Assembly: GCF_003344765.1 (NCBI RefSeq)
Contig: NZ_QPMH01000013.1
Coordinates: forward strand, 1 to 64,000
Direction: 5' to 3'
DNA from: Ferruginivarius sediminum
Lineage (GTDB): Bacteria; Pseudomonadota; Alphaproteobacteria; Kiloniellales; Rhodovibrionaceae
DNA length: 64,000 nt
Under the pieces are notes generated by a model. That model was not told the origin of the DNA. It ran no database searches and was given only the letters and a program-made list of their open reading frames with translations. Made by a program: the position numbers and the translations under genes. Position 1 is the stretch's first letter. Each line of letters starts with the position of its first letter. Shown here piece by piece: positions 26,952 to 36,669 of the stretch.

Positions 26952-27955
26952 TGACCGCCGCCAGCCATAACCCCACGCAGCCAGGCGGCCACGTTCCGGT
27001 GATGCTGGAACAGGTGCTGGAAGCACTGGCCCCACGCGACGGCGGCATCTACGTCGACGCCACCTTCGGCGTGGGCGGCTACAGCGAGGCCATCCTGAAC
27101 GCCGCCGACTGCCGCGTATGGGGCATCGACCGCGATCCTGCGGCCGTCGCGCGCGGCGCCGGGATGGCGCGGCGCCACGCCGGCCGCCTGCAGGTGGTGG
27201 AAGGCCGCTTCGGCGATCTCGACAGCACCCTGGCGGCACACGATGCCCTGCCCGTCGACGGGATCGCCTTCGACCTCGGCGTTTCCTCGCCGCAGCTCGA
27301 CGAGGCGGAGCGCGGCTTCTCCTTCCGCTTCGACAGCCCGCTCGATATGCGCATGGGCCGCGACGGTCCCACCGCCGCCGATGTCGTCAACGACCTGGAC
27401 GAGCGCGAGCTTGCCGGCATCATCCGCGACTTCGGCGAGGAGAAGAAGGCGCGCCGGGTGGCCCACGCCATCGTCGAGGCCCGCGCCAAAGAACCGATCA
27501 CCCGCACCGGGGCGCTGGCCGAGGTGGTTCGTGGCGCGGTCGGCCGGGGCAAGTCGAAAACCCAGGACATCGACCCAGCGACCCGCACCTTCCAGGCGCT
27601 GCGCATCTACGTGAACGACGAGATCGGCGAGATCGAGCGCGGACTTCGCGCGGCCGAGCGCGCGCTGAAACCGGGCGGCCGGCTGGCCGTCGTCGCCTTC
27701 CACTCGCTGGAGGACCGCGCCGTCAAGCAGTTCCTGCGTACGCGCAGCGGCGACGTGCCGCGCGCCTCGCGCCACAGCCCGCTGCCGGAAGCCGGCGGGC
27801 AGCCCGCGCCCACCTTCCGGGTGCTCCACCGCCAGGCCCGCAAGCCGGACGCGGACGAGGTGGCGAACAACCCTCGCGCCCGCTCGGCCCGCCTGCGCGC
27901 GGCGGAGCGGACCGATGCCCCGGCATGGGCGCATGCGACAGGAGGTCGGGCATGA
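26951..27955 (+). CDS. rsmH: 16S rRNA (cytosine(1402)-N(4))-methyltransferase
   Basis: The 334-residue protein methylates N4 of C1402 in 16S rRNA, tuning the ribosomal P site. It has the family N terminus HVPVMLEQVLEAL, SAM motif VDATFGVGGYSEAIL (from residue 35), FDLGVSSPQLDEAERGFSF, and the C-terminal AVVAFHSLEDRAVKQF. The start overlaps the mraZ stop (TGATG) and the stop overlaps the ftsL start (ATGA), so translation is coupled along the cluster. Confidence 0.97.
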   Translation: MTAASHNPTQPGGHVPVMLEQVLEALAPRDGGIYVDATFGVGGYSEAILNAADCRVWGIDRDPAAVARGAGMARRHAGRLQVVEGRFGDLDSTLAAHDALPVDGIAFDLGVSSPQLDEAERGFSFRFDSPLDMRMGRDGPTAADVVNDLDERELAGIIRDFGEEKKARRVAHAIVEARAKEPITRTGALAEVVRGAVGRGKSKTQDIDPATRTFQALRIYVNDEIGEIERGLRAAERALKPGGRLAVVAFHSLEDRAVKQFLRTRSGDVPRASRHSPLPEAGGQPAPTFRVLHRQARKPDADEVANNPRARSARLRAAERTDAPAWAHATGGRA

Positions 27956-28365
27956 TTCGGGTGAGTCTCGTGATTTGGCTGATCGTCGCCGCCGCCGTGG
28001 CGGTCGGGCTCTATCAGGTGAAGTACGAGGTGCAGCGCCTGGAGGAAGAACTCGGCGTTGTCCAGAGCAACATCCAGGAAAACCGTGAGGCGCTGCACGT
28101 CCTGGAAGCGGAGTGGAGCTACCTGAACCGGCCCGCGCGCCTGTCGCGTCTGGCCAAGGAGCACCTGGACCTGCAGCCGTTGCAGCCGAAGCAGGTGGCC
28201 CACGTCCAGCAGCTTCCGCCGCGCATTACCGAGCCCGAGAACGCCCGCGCCGACGGGGAGTGGCCAAGTCTTGACGGCGTGCCGGTTCCCCGGCGCCGGC
28301 CCTGGTCGCTACAACCGCAAATCGCCAGCGGCGCCACGCTCGCCAGCACGGGAGACCGGCCATGA
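27952..28365 (+). CDS. ftsL: Cell division protein FtsL
   Basis: The 137-residue protein has a single N-terminal membrane helix (about 5-20, VSLVIWLIVAAAVAVGLY) and a periplasmic coiled coil (about 25-65) ending in the FtsL-type segment EWSYLNRPARLSRLAKEHL. FtsL with FtsB and FtsQ recruits and activates FtsWI at the septum. A Pro-rich C-terminal tail of about 50 residues is typical of alphaproteobacterial forms. Identity rests mainly on position between rsmH and ftsI plus this layout. Confidence 0.92.
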   Translation: MIRVSLVIWLIVAAAVAVGLYQVKYEVQRLEEELGVVQSNIQENREALHVLEAEWSYLNRPARLSRLAKEHLDLQPLQPKQVAHVQQLPPRITEPENARADGEWPSLDGVPVPRRRPWSLQPQIASGATLASTGDRP

Positions 28366-30131
28366 CGGAGCAAGTCCGGGCCTGCCGTCCCTGCCAGCCG
28401 CAGGACATCGACCGCCGCGCCGCGGCACGGCGCCGTTTCCTGTGTATGGACGGTCACCGCAAGGAGGCGCTGGAGACCGGCCGCACGCGCCTTCTGGTGG
28501 CGGGTGTCGTTTTCGCCTTCGTCTTCGCGGTGATCGGCCTGCGCATCCTAGATCTGGCGGCGCTGAGCGGCGCGCCCTCGCACGTCGCCGCGCGCCATCC
28601 CGACGGCGCGCCGCATGCGGCGCAGCGCGCCGACATCGTCGACCGCAACGGCAATATCCTGGCGACGACCCTGCCGGTGCCTTCGCTCTACGCCAACCCT
28701 CGCGAGGTGGCGCATCCGAAGGACGCGGCGGAACGACTGAGCCGCGTCCTGCCGGACGTCTCGCCGGGTGAACTGGCGGCGCGGCTGTCCAGCGACCGCG
28801 CGTTCATCTGGCTGAAGCGCGGCCTCAGCCCGCGTCAGCAATACCGCGTGAACCGCCTGGGCATTCCGGGCCTGTACTTCCGCGAGGAGGAGCGGCGCTT
28901 CTACCCGCAGGGCGATCTGACCGCGCATGTCGTCGGCTTTACCGACATCGACAACAAGGGCCTGGCCGGGATCGAGCAGTCCTTCGACGAGGTGCTGGCC
29001 GGCCAGCATCGCTCGCTGCGCCTGTCGCTGGACCTGCGCGTGCAGCACATCCTCACCGAGGAGCTGTCGAAGGCGATGGCCGAGTTCCGCGCCATCGGCG
29101 CCGCCGGCGTGGTGATGGACGCACGCACCGGCGAGCTTGTGGCGATGGCCTCCCTGCCCAGCTTCAACCCCGCCAATCCGGGGGCGGCCGACTCGGAGGC
29201 GCGCTTCAACCGCGCGACGTTGGGCCTCTACGAGATGGGCTCGGTCTTCAAGATCTTCACCACGGCTTCGGTCCTCGAAAGCGGGGCGGTGCGGATCGGA
29301 GACCGCTTCGACGTCTCCAAGCCGATCCGGGCGGCGCGCTTTACCATCCGCGACTACAAGCCCAAGGACGGCAAGCTGACGGTGCCGGAAATCTTCATGT
29401 ATTCCAGCAACATCGGCACCGTCCACATGGCCATGGAGGCGGGCACGGAGGTGCAGCAGAACACGCTCGCCGCCCTGGGCCTGACGACGCCGGCCAGCGT
29501 CGAGCTGCCCGAGGTCGGCACGCCGATGCTCCCCTCGCCGTGGCGCGAAATCAACACGATGACGATCTCCTATGGTCACGGCCTTGCCGTCAATCCGGTG
29601 CAGCTCACCTCCGCCGTCGCCGCGACCGTCAATGGCGGCGTGCTGCACCAGCCGACGCTGCTGACCCGCGACGAGGCCGAAGCCGAGGCCAGCGGCAAGC
29701 GCGTGTTCTCGGCATCCACCTCGGGGCGGATGCGCCAGCTCATGCGGCTGACGGTGGAGTACGGCACCGGCGGCAAGGCCGATGCCGAGGGCTACCTGGT
29801 GGGCGGCAAGACCGGCACGGCGGACAAGCTGCGCGGCGGGCGCTACGCGCGCGACGCCCGCATCGCCTCGTTCGTGGGCGCGTTCCCGATGGACGATCCG
29901 CGCTATGTGGTCTTCGCCATGGTGGACGAGCCGAAGGGTCACAAGGGGACCTTCGGTTTCGCCACCGGCGGCTGGGTCGCGGCTCCCGTGGTGCGCGAGG
30001 TGATTTCCCGCGCCGGCCCGCTGCTGGGCGTGGAGCCCCGCGACAACGTCGTGGTGCCCGAAAAGGAGGAGCATCCGCTGCTGGTCAAGGTCGGCGCGGT
30101 GAAGAAGGACGTAAGGGTTGCGGCTCGCTGA
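28362..30131 (+). CDS. ftsI: Peptidoglycan transpeptidase FtsI (PBP3)
   Basis: The 589-residue septal D,D-transpeptidase has a cytoplasmic N terminus, one membrane helix (about 46-66) and a periplasmic pedestal starting at RADIVDRNGNILATTL. The catalytic domain carries Ser294 and Lys297 in GSVFK, the SSN motif at 348-350 and KTG at 483-485. It works with FtsW to build septal wall. The N-terminal tail has Cys-containing residues before the helix (RACRPC), and an internal Met at about residue 29 could be an alternative start. It overlaps ftsL and murE. Confidence 0.96.
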   Translation: MTEQVRACRPCQPQDIDRRAAARRRFLCMDGHRKEALETGRTRLLVAGVVFAFVFAVIGLRILDLAALSGAPSHVAARHPDGAPHAAQRADIVDRNGNILATTLPVPSLYANPREVAHPKDAAERLSRVLPDVSPGELAARLSSDRAFIWLKRGLSPRQQYRVNRLGIPGLYFREEERRFYPQGDLTAHVVGFTDIDNKGLAGIEQSFDEVLAGQHRSLRLSLDLRVQHILTEELSKAMAEFRAIGAAGVVMDARTGELVAMASLPSFNPANPGAADSEARFNRATLGLYEMGSVFKIFTTASVLESGAVRIGDRFDVSKPIRAARFTIRDYKPKDGKLTVPEIFMYSSNIGTVHMAMEAGTEVQQNTLAALGLTTPASVELPEVGTPMLPSPWREINTMTISYGHGLAVNPVQLTSAVAATVNGGVLHQPTLLTRDEAEAEASGKRVFSASTSGRMRQLMRLTVEYGTGGKADAEGYLVGGKTGTADKLRGGRYARDARIASFVGAFPMDDPRYVVFAMVDEPKGHKGTFGFATGGWVAAPVVREVISRAGPLLGVEPRDNVVVPEKEEHPLLVKVGAVKKDVRVAAR

Positions 30132-31602
30132 ACTGGTCGAAGGAACGACGGCACGCATGACAACGCTGGAGACGGCGCGGGACATCGAGATTCGCGGCAT
30201 CACCGCCGACAGCCGGCAGGTGAGCGAGGGTGTCCTGTTCGCCGCCATCCCCGGCACGCGTGCCGACGGCCGCGACTTCATCCCCGACGCCCTCAAGCGC
30301 GGCGCGGCCGCCGTTCTGGCACCCACCGGCACCCGGCTTCCCGAAGGCACCAGCGCGGCCGCGCTGGTCACCGACGACAACCCGCGCCGCGCGCTGAGCC
30401 TGATGGCCGCGCACTTCCACGGCGCGCAGCCGGCCTTCATCGCCGCCGTCACCGGCACCAACGGTAAGACCTCGGTCGCCGCGTTCTGCCGCCAGCTCTG
30501 GGCCGGGACAGGCGAGAAAGCGGCCAGCCTGGGCACGATGGGGCTGGTGCCCGAGGTGGCGGACAATCCCGGTAAGCTGACCACGCCGGACCCGGTCGCG
30601 CTGCACCGCTGCCTCGCGCAACTGGCGGAACAGGGCTACGACCGCCTGGCAATCGAGGCATCAAGCCACGGCCTGCACCAGTACCGGCTGGATGGCCTGA
30701 AGGTGCGCGCGGCGGCGTTCACCAACCTGTCGCTGGACCACCTGGACTACCACGGCGACATGGCGAGCTATCTGGGAGCCAAGCGCCGCCTCTTCGCCGA
30801 CCTTCTGGAAACCGGCGGCACCGCCGTCCTGAACGCCGACGCGCCGGAGTCCGCGACGCTTGCGGAAACCTGCGGCGCACGCGGCATTACCGCCTGGCAG
30901 TATGGCGAGCATGACGGCAGCGACATCCAGCTGGCGAAGCGCGAGCCGGAGCTGACCGGCCAGCGCCTGACGCTTTCCGTTTTCGGCGCGACCTACCGCG
31001 TGCGCCTGCCGCTGGTCGGCCGGTTCCAGGCAATGAACGCCCTGGCCGCGCTGGGGCTCGTGCTGGCAAGCGGTATGGACCGCGAGGCCGCCATCGCCGG
31101 CCTGGAATCACTCGAGGGGGCGCCTGGGCGCCTGCAACGCGTCGCCGAGACGCCGGTGGGCGCCCAGGTCTTCGTCGACTACGCCCATACGCCGGACGCC
31201 CTGCAGACCGTGCTGGAAGCCCTACGCCCGCACGTCGCGGGACGGCTGATCGTCGTCTTCGGCTGCGGCGGCGACCGCGACCGGGGCAAGCGGCCGGTCA
31301 TGGGCGGAACTGCCGCGCGGCTAGCCGACAAGGCAATCGTGACCGACGACAATCCACGCAGCGAAGACCCTGCTGCCATCCGCCGAGAGATTCTCGAGTC
31401 GTCGCCGGGGGCGGTGGAGGTCGGCGATCGGGGGGCCGCCATCGATGGCGCGATCGCCGACCTCGCCGCCGGGGACGTCCTCTTGATTGCCGGAAAAGGC
31501 CACGAAACCGGCCAAATTGTGGGCGAGACCATCCTGCCATTCGACGATGCCGAGCGCGCCCGCGCGGCCATCGCACAAATCAAGGCAGGTGGTGACGCAT
31601 GA
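30118..31602 (+). CDS. murE: UDP-MurNAc-L-Ala-D-Glu:meso-diaminopimelate ligase
   Basis: The 494-residue cytoplasmic ATP-dependent ligase adds the third residue of the stem peptide. The ATP loop is VTGTNGKTSVAAF. The DNPR motif at residues 411-414 selects meso-diaminopimelate, the Gram-negative amino acid. The start is an unusual TTG at 30118, with AAGGACG upstream, giving MRLAELVEG as in homologues; it lies within the end of ftsI (14-base overlap). An ATG 13 codons later would trim this conserved N terminus. Confidence 0.96.
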   Translation: MRLAELVEGTTARMTTLETARDIEIRGITADSRQVSEGVLFAAIPGTRADGRDFIPDALKRGAAAVLAPTGTRLPEGTSAAALVTDDNPRRALSLMAAHFHGAQPAFIAAVTGTNGKTSVAAFCRQLWAGTGEKAASLGTMGLVPEVADNPGKLTTPDPVALHRCLAQLAEQGYDRLAIEASSHGLHQYRLDGLKVRAAAFTNLSLDHLDYHGDMASYLGAKRRLFADLLETGGTAVLNADAPESATLAETCGARGITAWQYGEHDGSDIQLAKREPELTGQRLTLSVFGATYRVRLPLVGRFQAMNALAALGLVLASGMDREAAIAGLESLEGAPGRLQRVAETPVGAQVFVDYAHTPDALQTVLEALRPHVAGRLIVVFGCGGDRDRGKRPVMGGTAARLADKAIVTDDNPRSEDPAAIRREILESSPGAVEVGDRGAAIDGAIADLAAGDVLLIAGKGHETGQIVGETILPFDDAERARAAIAQIKAGGDA

Positions 31603-33026
31603 CCGAGCAACGCGTATGGACATCCGATGCCGCCGCCGCGGCCACGGGAGGACGGAACACGGTCCCCTGGGCGGCGGACGGCGTGTCCATCGATACCCGC
31701 ACGCTGCACAAGGGCGACCTTTTCGTCGCCCTGAAAGGCCCGAACCACGACGGCCATCGCTTTATTCCCGATGCCCTCGCCGCCGGCGCGGCGGCCGTGG
31801 TAGCGGAGCGGCTGCCCGAAGGCACGCCCGAAAACCCGCCGGCGCTGCTGGTGGAGGATACGCAGGCCGCGCTGGAGGCGCTGGGCCGCGCCGCCCGCGC
31901 GCGTAGCCGGGCCCGCGTCGTCGCCGTCACCGGCAGCGTCGGCAAGACCGGTACCAAGGAAGTCCTGCGCCAATGCCTCGCCGTGCAGGGCAAGACCCAC
32001 GCATCCGTCGGCAGCCTCAACAACCACTGGGGTGTACCGCTCTCTCTCGCCCGGCTGCCGGCGGACGCGGACTACGCGGTGTTCGAACTGGGCATGAACC
32101 ACCCCGGCGAAATCACGCCCCTGGCCCGTATGGTCCGCCCGGACGTCGCGGTGATCACCACGATCGCCGCCGCGCACACCGCGTTCTTCGGCTCGCTCGA
32201 CGATATCGCCAAGGCCAAGGCCGAGATCTTCCAGGGCGTGACGCCCGGCGGCGCCGCGGTGCTGCCGCGCGACAACCCCTATTTCAATCGCCTGGCCGAG
32301 ATGGCGCTCAATGCCGGCGTGGCGCGGATCGTCGGCTTCGGCGACGACGTGGAGGCCGACGCGCGGCTTCTGGATTTCTCCCTGCATGCCCGCTGCAGCG
32401 CCGTCACCGCCGAGATCAAGGGGGAGACTTACGATTATTGCCTGTCCCTGCCGGGCGCGCACTGGGTCACCAACTCCATCGCCGTCCTGGCGGCGGTGGC
32501 GGCGCTGGGCGCCGATGTCGGCAAGGCGGCGGGCGAGATGGCGCACCTGCGGCCCGTGGCCGGCCGGGGCGAGCGGCACGACATACGCCTGCCCGACGGT
32601 ACGGTCGAGGTGATCGACGACAGCTACAACGCGAACCCCGCCTCGATGCGCGCGTCGATCTCGGTGCTCGGACAGGGCCGGCAGGATGGCGGCCGGCTGA
32701 TCGCCGTCCTGGGCGACATGCTGGAGCTTGGCGCGGATTCGGCTACCTGTCACAGCGAGCTGCTGTACCCGCTGAACGAAGCGGGCGTTGACCTGATCTT
32801 CACCTGCGGCGAAGAGATGGCCGCGTTGGATGCCGTTCTTCCACTCGGCATCCGCGGCGGCCACGCGGCGACGGCGGCGGAGCTTGCGCCGGCCGTGACG
32901 GAAGCGGTGCGGGCCGGCGACACGGTGCTGGTCAAGGGCTCCGCCGGGGTGAAAACGGGGCGGATCGTGCAGGCCCTCCTGGCGATGGACCGGGACGACC
33001 TGCCCAAGGCCGCGAACGGGGAATAG
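31599..33026 (+). CDS. murF: UDP-MurNAc-tripeptide:D-alanyl-D-alanine ligase
   Basis: The 475-residue cytoplasmic ligase attaches D-Ala-D-Ala to the UDP-MurNAc tripeptide. The P-loop reads [16 protein letters not shown], typical for MurF. Other signs are the [16 protein letters not shown] stretch, the metal-binding [12 protein letters not shown], and [13 protein letters not shown] in the C-terminal domain. It overlaps murE by 4 bases and is followed 10 bases later by mraY. Confidence 0.96.
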   Translation: MTEQRVWTSDAAAAATGGRNTVPWAADGVSIDTRTLHKGDLFVALKGPNHDGHRFIPDALAAGAAAVVAERLPEGTPENPPALLVEDTQAALEALGRAARARSRARVVAVTGSVGKTGTKEVLRQCLAVQGKTHASVGSLNNHWGVPLSLARLPADADYAVFELGMNHPGEITPLARMVRPDVAVITTIAAAHTAFFGSLDDIAKAKAEIFQGVTPGGAAVLPRDNPYFNRLAEMALNAGVARIVGFGDDVEADARLLDFSLHARCSAVTAEIKGETYDYCLSLPGAHWVTNSIAVLAAVAALGADVGKAAGEMAHLRPVAGRGERHDIRLPDGTVEVIDDSYNANPASMRASISVLGQGRQDGGRLIAVLGDMLELGADSATCHSELLYPLNEAGVDLIFTCGEEMAALDAVLPLGIRGGHAATAAELAPAVTEAVRAGDTVLVKGSAGVKTGRIVQALLAMDRDDLPKAANGE

Positions 33027-33036
33027 GGGGAAGGCG

Positions 33037-34125
33037 ATGCTGCACAACCTCCTGACCCCGCTATCTGACGAGTTCATTTTCTTCAACCTGTTCCGCTACC
33101 TGACGTTTCGTTCGGGCGCGGCGGTGATGACCGCGCTGCTCATCTCTTTCGTGCTGGGACCGCCGGTCATCGCCTGGCTGCGCAAGAAGCAGCGCGAGGG
33201 CCAGCCGATCCGCGAGGACGGGCCGGAGGGACATCTGCTGAGCAAGAAGGGCACGCCGACGATGGGCGGCGTGCTGATCCTGCTGGCCCTGTCGATCTCG
33301 ACGCTGTTGTGGGCAGACCTGACGAACGGTTTCGTCTGGGTGGTGATGTTCATCACCCTGGGCTTCGGCGCCGTGGGCTTCGCCGACGACTACCTGAAGC
33401 TGACCCGCCGCAGCCATCACGGCGTGCCCAGCCGCCTGCGCCTGGGCGTCGAGATCCTGATCTCGCTGGTGGCCGCATTCTGGGTCATTCACCTGACGTC
33501 GCCGGAACTGGAGACGGCGCTTGCCGTGCCGGTGTTCAAGGACCTGCTGATCGACATCGGCTGGGCCTTCCTGGCCGTTGCGGTCTTCGTCATCGTCGGC
33601 AGCTCGAACGCCGTGAACCTGACCGACGGGCTGGATGGGCTGGCTATCGTGCCGGTCATGATCGCCGCCGGCTGCTTCGCGCTGATCGCCTATCTGGTCG
33701 GCAACACGGTGTTCTCGGAGTACCTGCAGATCCACTACGTGCAGGGCACCGGCGAGCTTGCGGTGATCTGCGCCGGGCTGGTCGGCGCCAGCCTGGGCTT
33801 CCTGTGGTTCAACGCGCCGCCGGCGATGGTGTTCATGGGCGATACCGGCTCGCTGTCGTGCGGCGGCGCGCTGGGCGGCGTCGCCGTCATCACCAAGCAC
33901 GAGCTGGTTTTGGCTATCATCGGCGGCCTGTTCGTGCTGGAGACGGTTTCCGTCATTGTCCAGGTCCTCTCGTTCAAGCTGACGGGCAAGCGCGTCTTCC
34001 GCATGGCGCCGCTGCACCATCACTTCGAGAAGAAGGGCTGGCGCGAAGAGACCATCGTCGTCCGTTTCTGGATCATCGCCGCGATCCTGGCGCTGATCGG
34101 CCTGTCCACGCTGAAGCTGAGGTGA
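33037..34125 (+). CDS. mraY: Phospho-N-acetylmuramoyl-pentapeptide transferase
   Basis: The 362-residue inner-membrane enzyme, with about ten helices, makes lipid I from undecaprenyl phosphate and UDP-MurNAc-pentapeptide. Key segments are [17 protein letters not shown] (shared by all MraY), [16 protein letters not shown] with the paired Asp, [31 protein letters not shown], and the His cluster [13 protein letters not shown]. Length is normal. Confidence 0.97.
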   Translation: MLHNLLTPLSDEFIFFNLFRYLTFRSGAAVMTALLISFVLGPPVIAWLRKKQREGQPIREDGPEGHLLSKKGTPTMGGVLILLALSISTLLWADLTNGFVWVVMFITLGFGAVGFADDYLKLTRRSHHGVPSRLRLGVEILISLVAAFWVIHLTSPELETALAVPVFKDLLIDIGWAFLAVAVFVIVGSSNAVNLTDGLDGLAIVPVMIAAGCFALIAYLVGNTVFSEYLQIHYVQGTGELAVICAGLVGASLGFLWFNAPPAMVFMGDTGSLSCGGALGGVAVITKHELVLAIIGGLFVLETVSVIVQVLSFKLTGKRVFRMAPLHHHFEKKGWREETIVVRFWIIAAILALIGLSTLKLR

Positions 34126-34132
34126 GGGCGAG

Positions 34133-35548
34133 ATGATTCCGCTTAGCTTCATGAACGGACTGGTCGTCGCGGTACTGGGACTTGGCCGCTCGGGCAAGAG
34201 TGCGGCGAAGGCGCTGATGGCGAGCGAGGCCGAGGTTTGGGCCTGGGACGACAACGAGGACCGCCGCGCCGAGGCCCGCGCCGAGGGCATCCCGCTGGTC
34301 GACCTCAACAATATCGACTGGCGCGAGCCGGTGAGCCTGATCCTCTCCCCCGGCATCCCGCACGAGCGGCCGCAACCGCATCCCATCGCGGCGAAGGCGC
34401 GCGAGGCGGGCTGCGAGATCATTGGCGACATCGAGTTGCTGGGCCGGGCGATGCCCGACGCCAGCTTCATCGGCATCACCGGCACCAACGGCAAGTCCAC
34501 GACGACCTCGCTGATCGGCCACATCCTGGCGCTGTCCGGACGCGAGGCGCAGCTCGGCGGCAATATCGGCAAGCCGGTGCTGGAATTCTCGCCGGTGGAG
34601 CCCGGCCACTACTACGTGCTGGAGATGTCGAGCTATCAGCTTGAGCGCACGCTCTCCATCACCTTCGACGTGGCGGTGCTGCTGAACGTCTCGCCCGACC
34701 ATCTGGACCGTCATGGCGATCTGGATGGCTATGTCGCCGCCAAGTGCAACATCTTCCGCCGTCAATCCGATCCCCGCTCGGCCATCGTCGGTGTAGACGA
34801 CGAGCACAGCCGGCGGATTCACGACCACCTGAAGGCGACGGGCGCGCAGGTCGTCGTGCCGGTGTCCTGCCTGGGCCGGGTCGCCGGCGGCGTCGGCATC
34901 GAGGACGGCGTCCTGATCGACGACATGGACGGCCAGGCCGTCCCCGCCATCGACCTGCGGGAGGTCGCCACCCTGCCCGGCCGGCACAACTGGCAGAACG
35001 CCGCGGCGGCCTATGCCGCCTGCCGGCGCATCGGCGTTGACGCCCCGGTAATCGCGGCCTGCCTGCGCTCCTTCCCCGGTCTCGCGCACCGGCAAGAGCA
35101 TGTGGCGCAGATCGGCGGCGTTGCCTTTGTAAACGATTCAAAGGCCACGAACGCCGAGGCGGCCGCCCGCGCATTGGCCTGCTACAAGCCGATTTACTGG
35201 ATCGCCGGTGGCCGGGCCAAGGAAGGCGGACTGGCCGGGACGGAGGCTTACTACGGCAATGTCCGCCACGCATTCCTGATCGGCGAAGCGGCGGAGGACT
35301 TTGCCGCCAGCCTGGAAGACAAGCTGCCCGCCACGGTCTGCGGCGATCTGGAAACCGCCGTCCGCAAGGCCGCCGAGCATGCCCGCGCGGACGGTGAGGA
35401 GGGCGCGACGGTCCTGCTCTCTCCCGCCTGCGCATCCTTCGACCAGTTCGCCGACTTCGAGGAACGCGGCGACGCCTTCCGCCGCATTGTCGCGACACTG
35501 CGTGACGAGATCGAGCCCGCTGCCGGAACGGCGGGAGGTTCGTCATGA
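34133..35548 (+). CDS. murD: UDP-MurNAc-L-alanine:D-glutamate ligase
   Basis: The 471-residue cytoplasmic ligase adds D-Glu to UDP-MurNAc-L-Ala. The N-terminal Rossmann part starts VVAVLGLGRSGKSAAKAL. The ATP loop is GITGTNGKSTTTSLIGHIL. LPGRHNWQNAAAAYAAC and VAFVNDSKATNAEAAARAL are typical family motifs, and LLSPACASFDQFADFEERG closes the protein. It lies 7 bases after mraY and overlaps ftsW by 4 bases. Confidence 0.97.
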   Translation: MIPLSFMNGLVVAVLGLGRSGKSAAKALMASEAEVWAWDDNEDRRAEARAEGIPLVDLNNIDWREPVSLILSPGIPHERPQPHPIAAKAREAGCEIIGDIELLGRAMPDASFIGITGTNGKSTTTSLIGHILALSGREAQLGGNIGKPVLEFSPVEPGHYYVLEMSSYQLERTLSITFDVAVLLNVSPDHLDRHGDLDGYVAAKCNIFRRQSDPRSAIVGVDDEHSRRIHDHLKATGAQVVVPVSCLGRVAGGVGIEDGVLIDDMDGQAVPAIDLREVATLPGRHNWQNAAAAYAACRRIGVDAPVIAACLRSFPGLAHRQEHVAQIGGVAFVNDSKATNAEAAARALACYKPIYWIAGGRAKEGGLAGTEAYYGNVRHAFLIGEAAEDFAASLEDKLPATVCGDLETAVRKAAEHARADGEEGATVLLSPACASFDQFADFEERGDAFRRIVATLRDEIEPAAGTAGGSS

Positions 35549-36669
35549 TCGCCGTCGCACGCACCGACACCTCCATCCTGGGCCGCTGGTGGTGGACAGT
35601 GGATCGCTGGTCGTTGCTGGCGCTGGCGCTGCTGATGGGCTTCGGCGCCATCCTCATCCTGGCCGCCTCCCCCGCCGCCGGGGAGCGCATCGGCCTCGAC
35701 GGCTTCTACCTGGCACAGCGCCAGCTTGCGTTCCTGCCACTGGGCGGGGCGGCGATCATTGCGATTTCGCTGCTTTCGCCGCTATCGATCCGGCGTCTTG
35801 CCGTGCTTGGCTACCTGGGCGGCCTGCTGCTGCTGGCCGCAACGCTGGTCGTCGGCGTGGAGATCAACGGCGCCTCGCGCTGGCTCAACATCGCAGGCCT
35901 GTCGGTACAGCCCTCGGAGTTCGTGAAACCCTGCCTCGCGGTCACCGCCGCCTGGATGTTCGCGGCGCAGCGTCGGGACGAGGGCGTGCCTGGCAACGCG
36001 ATCGCGATGGCGCTGCTGGCAATTACCGTGACCGTGCTGTTGATGCAGCCGGACGTGGGGCAAAGCTTCGTCGTCACTGCCGTCTGGGGCATCCAGTTCT
36101 TCGTCGCCGGGCTGCCGATGGTCTGGGTCCTGGGGCTGGGCGCGGCGGGCATCACCGGGCTTGTCGGCGCCTACTTCCTGCTGCCGCACGTCACCGACCG
36201 GATCGACACCTTCCTGGACCCGGCCGCTGGCGACCGTTATCAGGTAAACCGCGCGCTGGAGGCATTTCAGAACGGCGGCCTGCTGGGGCGCGGTCCCGGC
36301 GAGGGCACGGTCAAGGCAACACTGCCCGACGCGCATTCCGACTTCATCTTCGCCGTCGCGGGCGAGGAGTTCGGCGCCATCGTCTGCCTGATGATCGTCG
36401 CCCTCTTCGCCTTCGTCGTGCTGCGCGGGTTCAGCCGGCTTCTGAACGAGGAGAACCTCTTTGTCCTGCTGGCCGGCACCGGCCTCCTGGCGCAGTTCGG
36501 CATGCAGGCGGCGATCAACATGGCTTCCACGCTGCATCTGATGCCGACGAAGGGCATGACGCTGCCCTTCATCAGCTATGGCGGCTCGTCGCTGCTGGCG
36601 CTGGCGCTCGGCATGGGGATGCTGCTGGGACTGACGCGGCGGCGCGTGTCGACGGGAGACGAGCTATGA
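35545..36669 (+). CDS. ftsW: Septal peptidoglycan glycosyltransferase FtsW (SEDS family)
   Basis: The 374-residue membrane protein with about ten helices polymerises lipid II at the septum together with FtsI. Typical stretches are GASRWLNIAGLSVQPSEFVK, LMQPDVGQSF, the catalytic-loop region GGLLGRGPGEGTVKATLPDAHSDFIFA (with the essential Asp), and the late LPFISYGGSSLLALALGMG. It overlaps murD and murG by 4 bases each, so all three are coupled. Confidence 0.97.
   Translation: MIAVARTDTSILGRWWWTVDRWSLLALALLMGFGAILILAASPAAGERIGLDGFYLAQRQLAFLPLGGAAIIAISLLSPLSIRRLAVLGYLGGLLLLAATLVVGVEINGASRWLNIAGLSVQPSEFVKPCLAVTAAWMFAAQRRDEGVPGNAIAMALLAITVTVLLMQPDVGQSFVVTAVWGIQFFVAGLPMVWVLGLGAAGITGLVGAYFLLPHVTDRIDTFLDPAAGDRYQVNRALEAFQNGGLLGRGPGEGTVKATLPDAHSDFIFAVAGEEFGAIVCLMIVALFAFVVLRGFSRLLNEENLFVLLAGTGLLAQFGMQAAINMASTLHLMPTKGMTLPFISYGGSSLLALALGMGMLLGLTRRRVSTGDEL

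Noticed and set aside
28548..30584. Long antisense open frames over ftsI, mraY, murC and other dcw genes (also 33061-34572 and 37538-39142)
   Set aside because: Each lies opposite a certain conserved gene and shows no recognisable motif.
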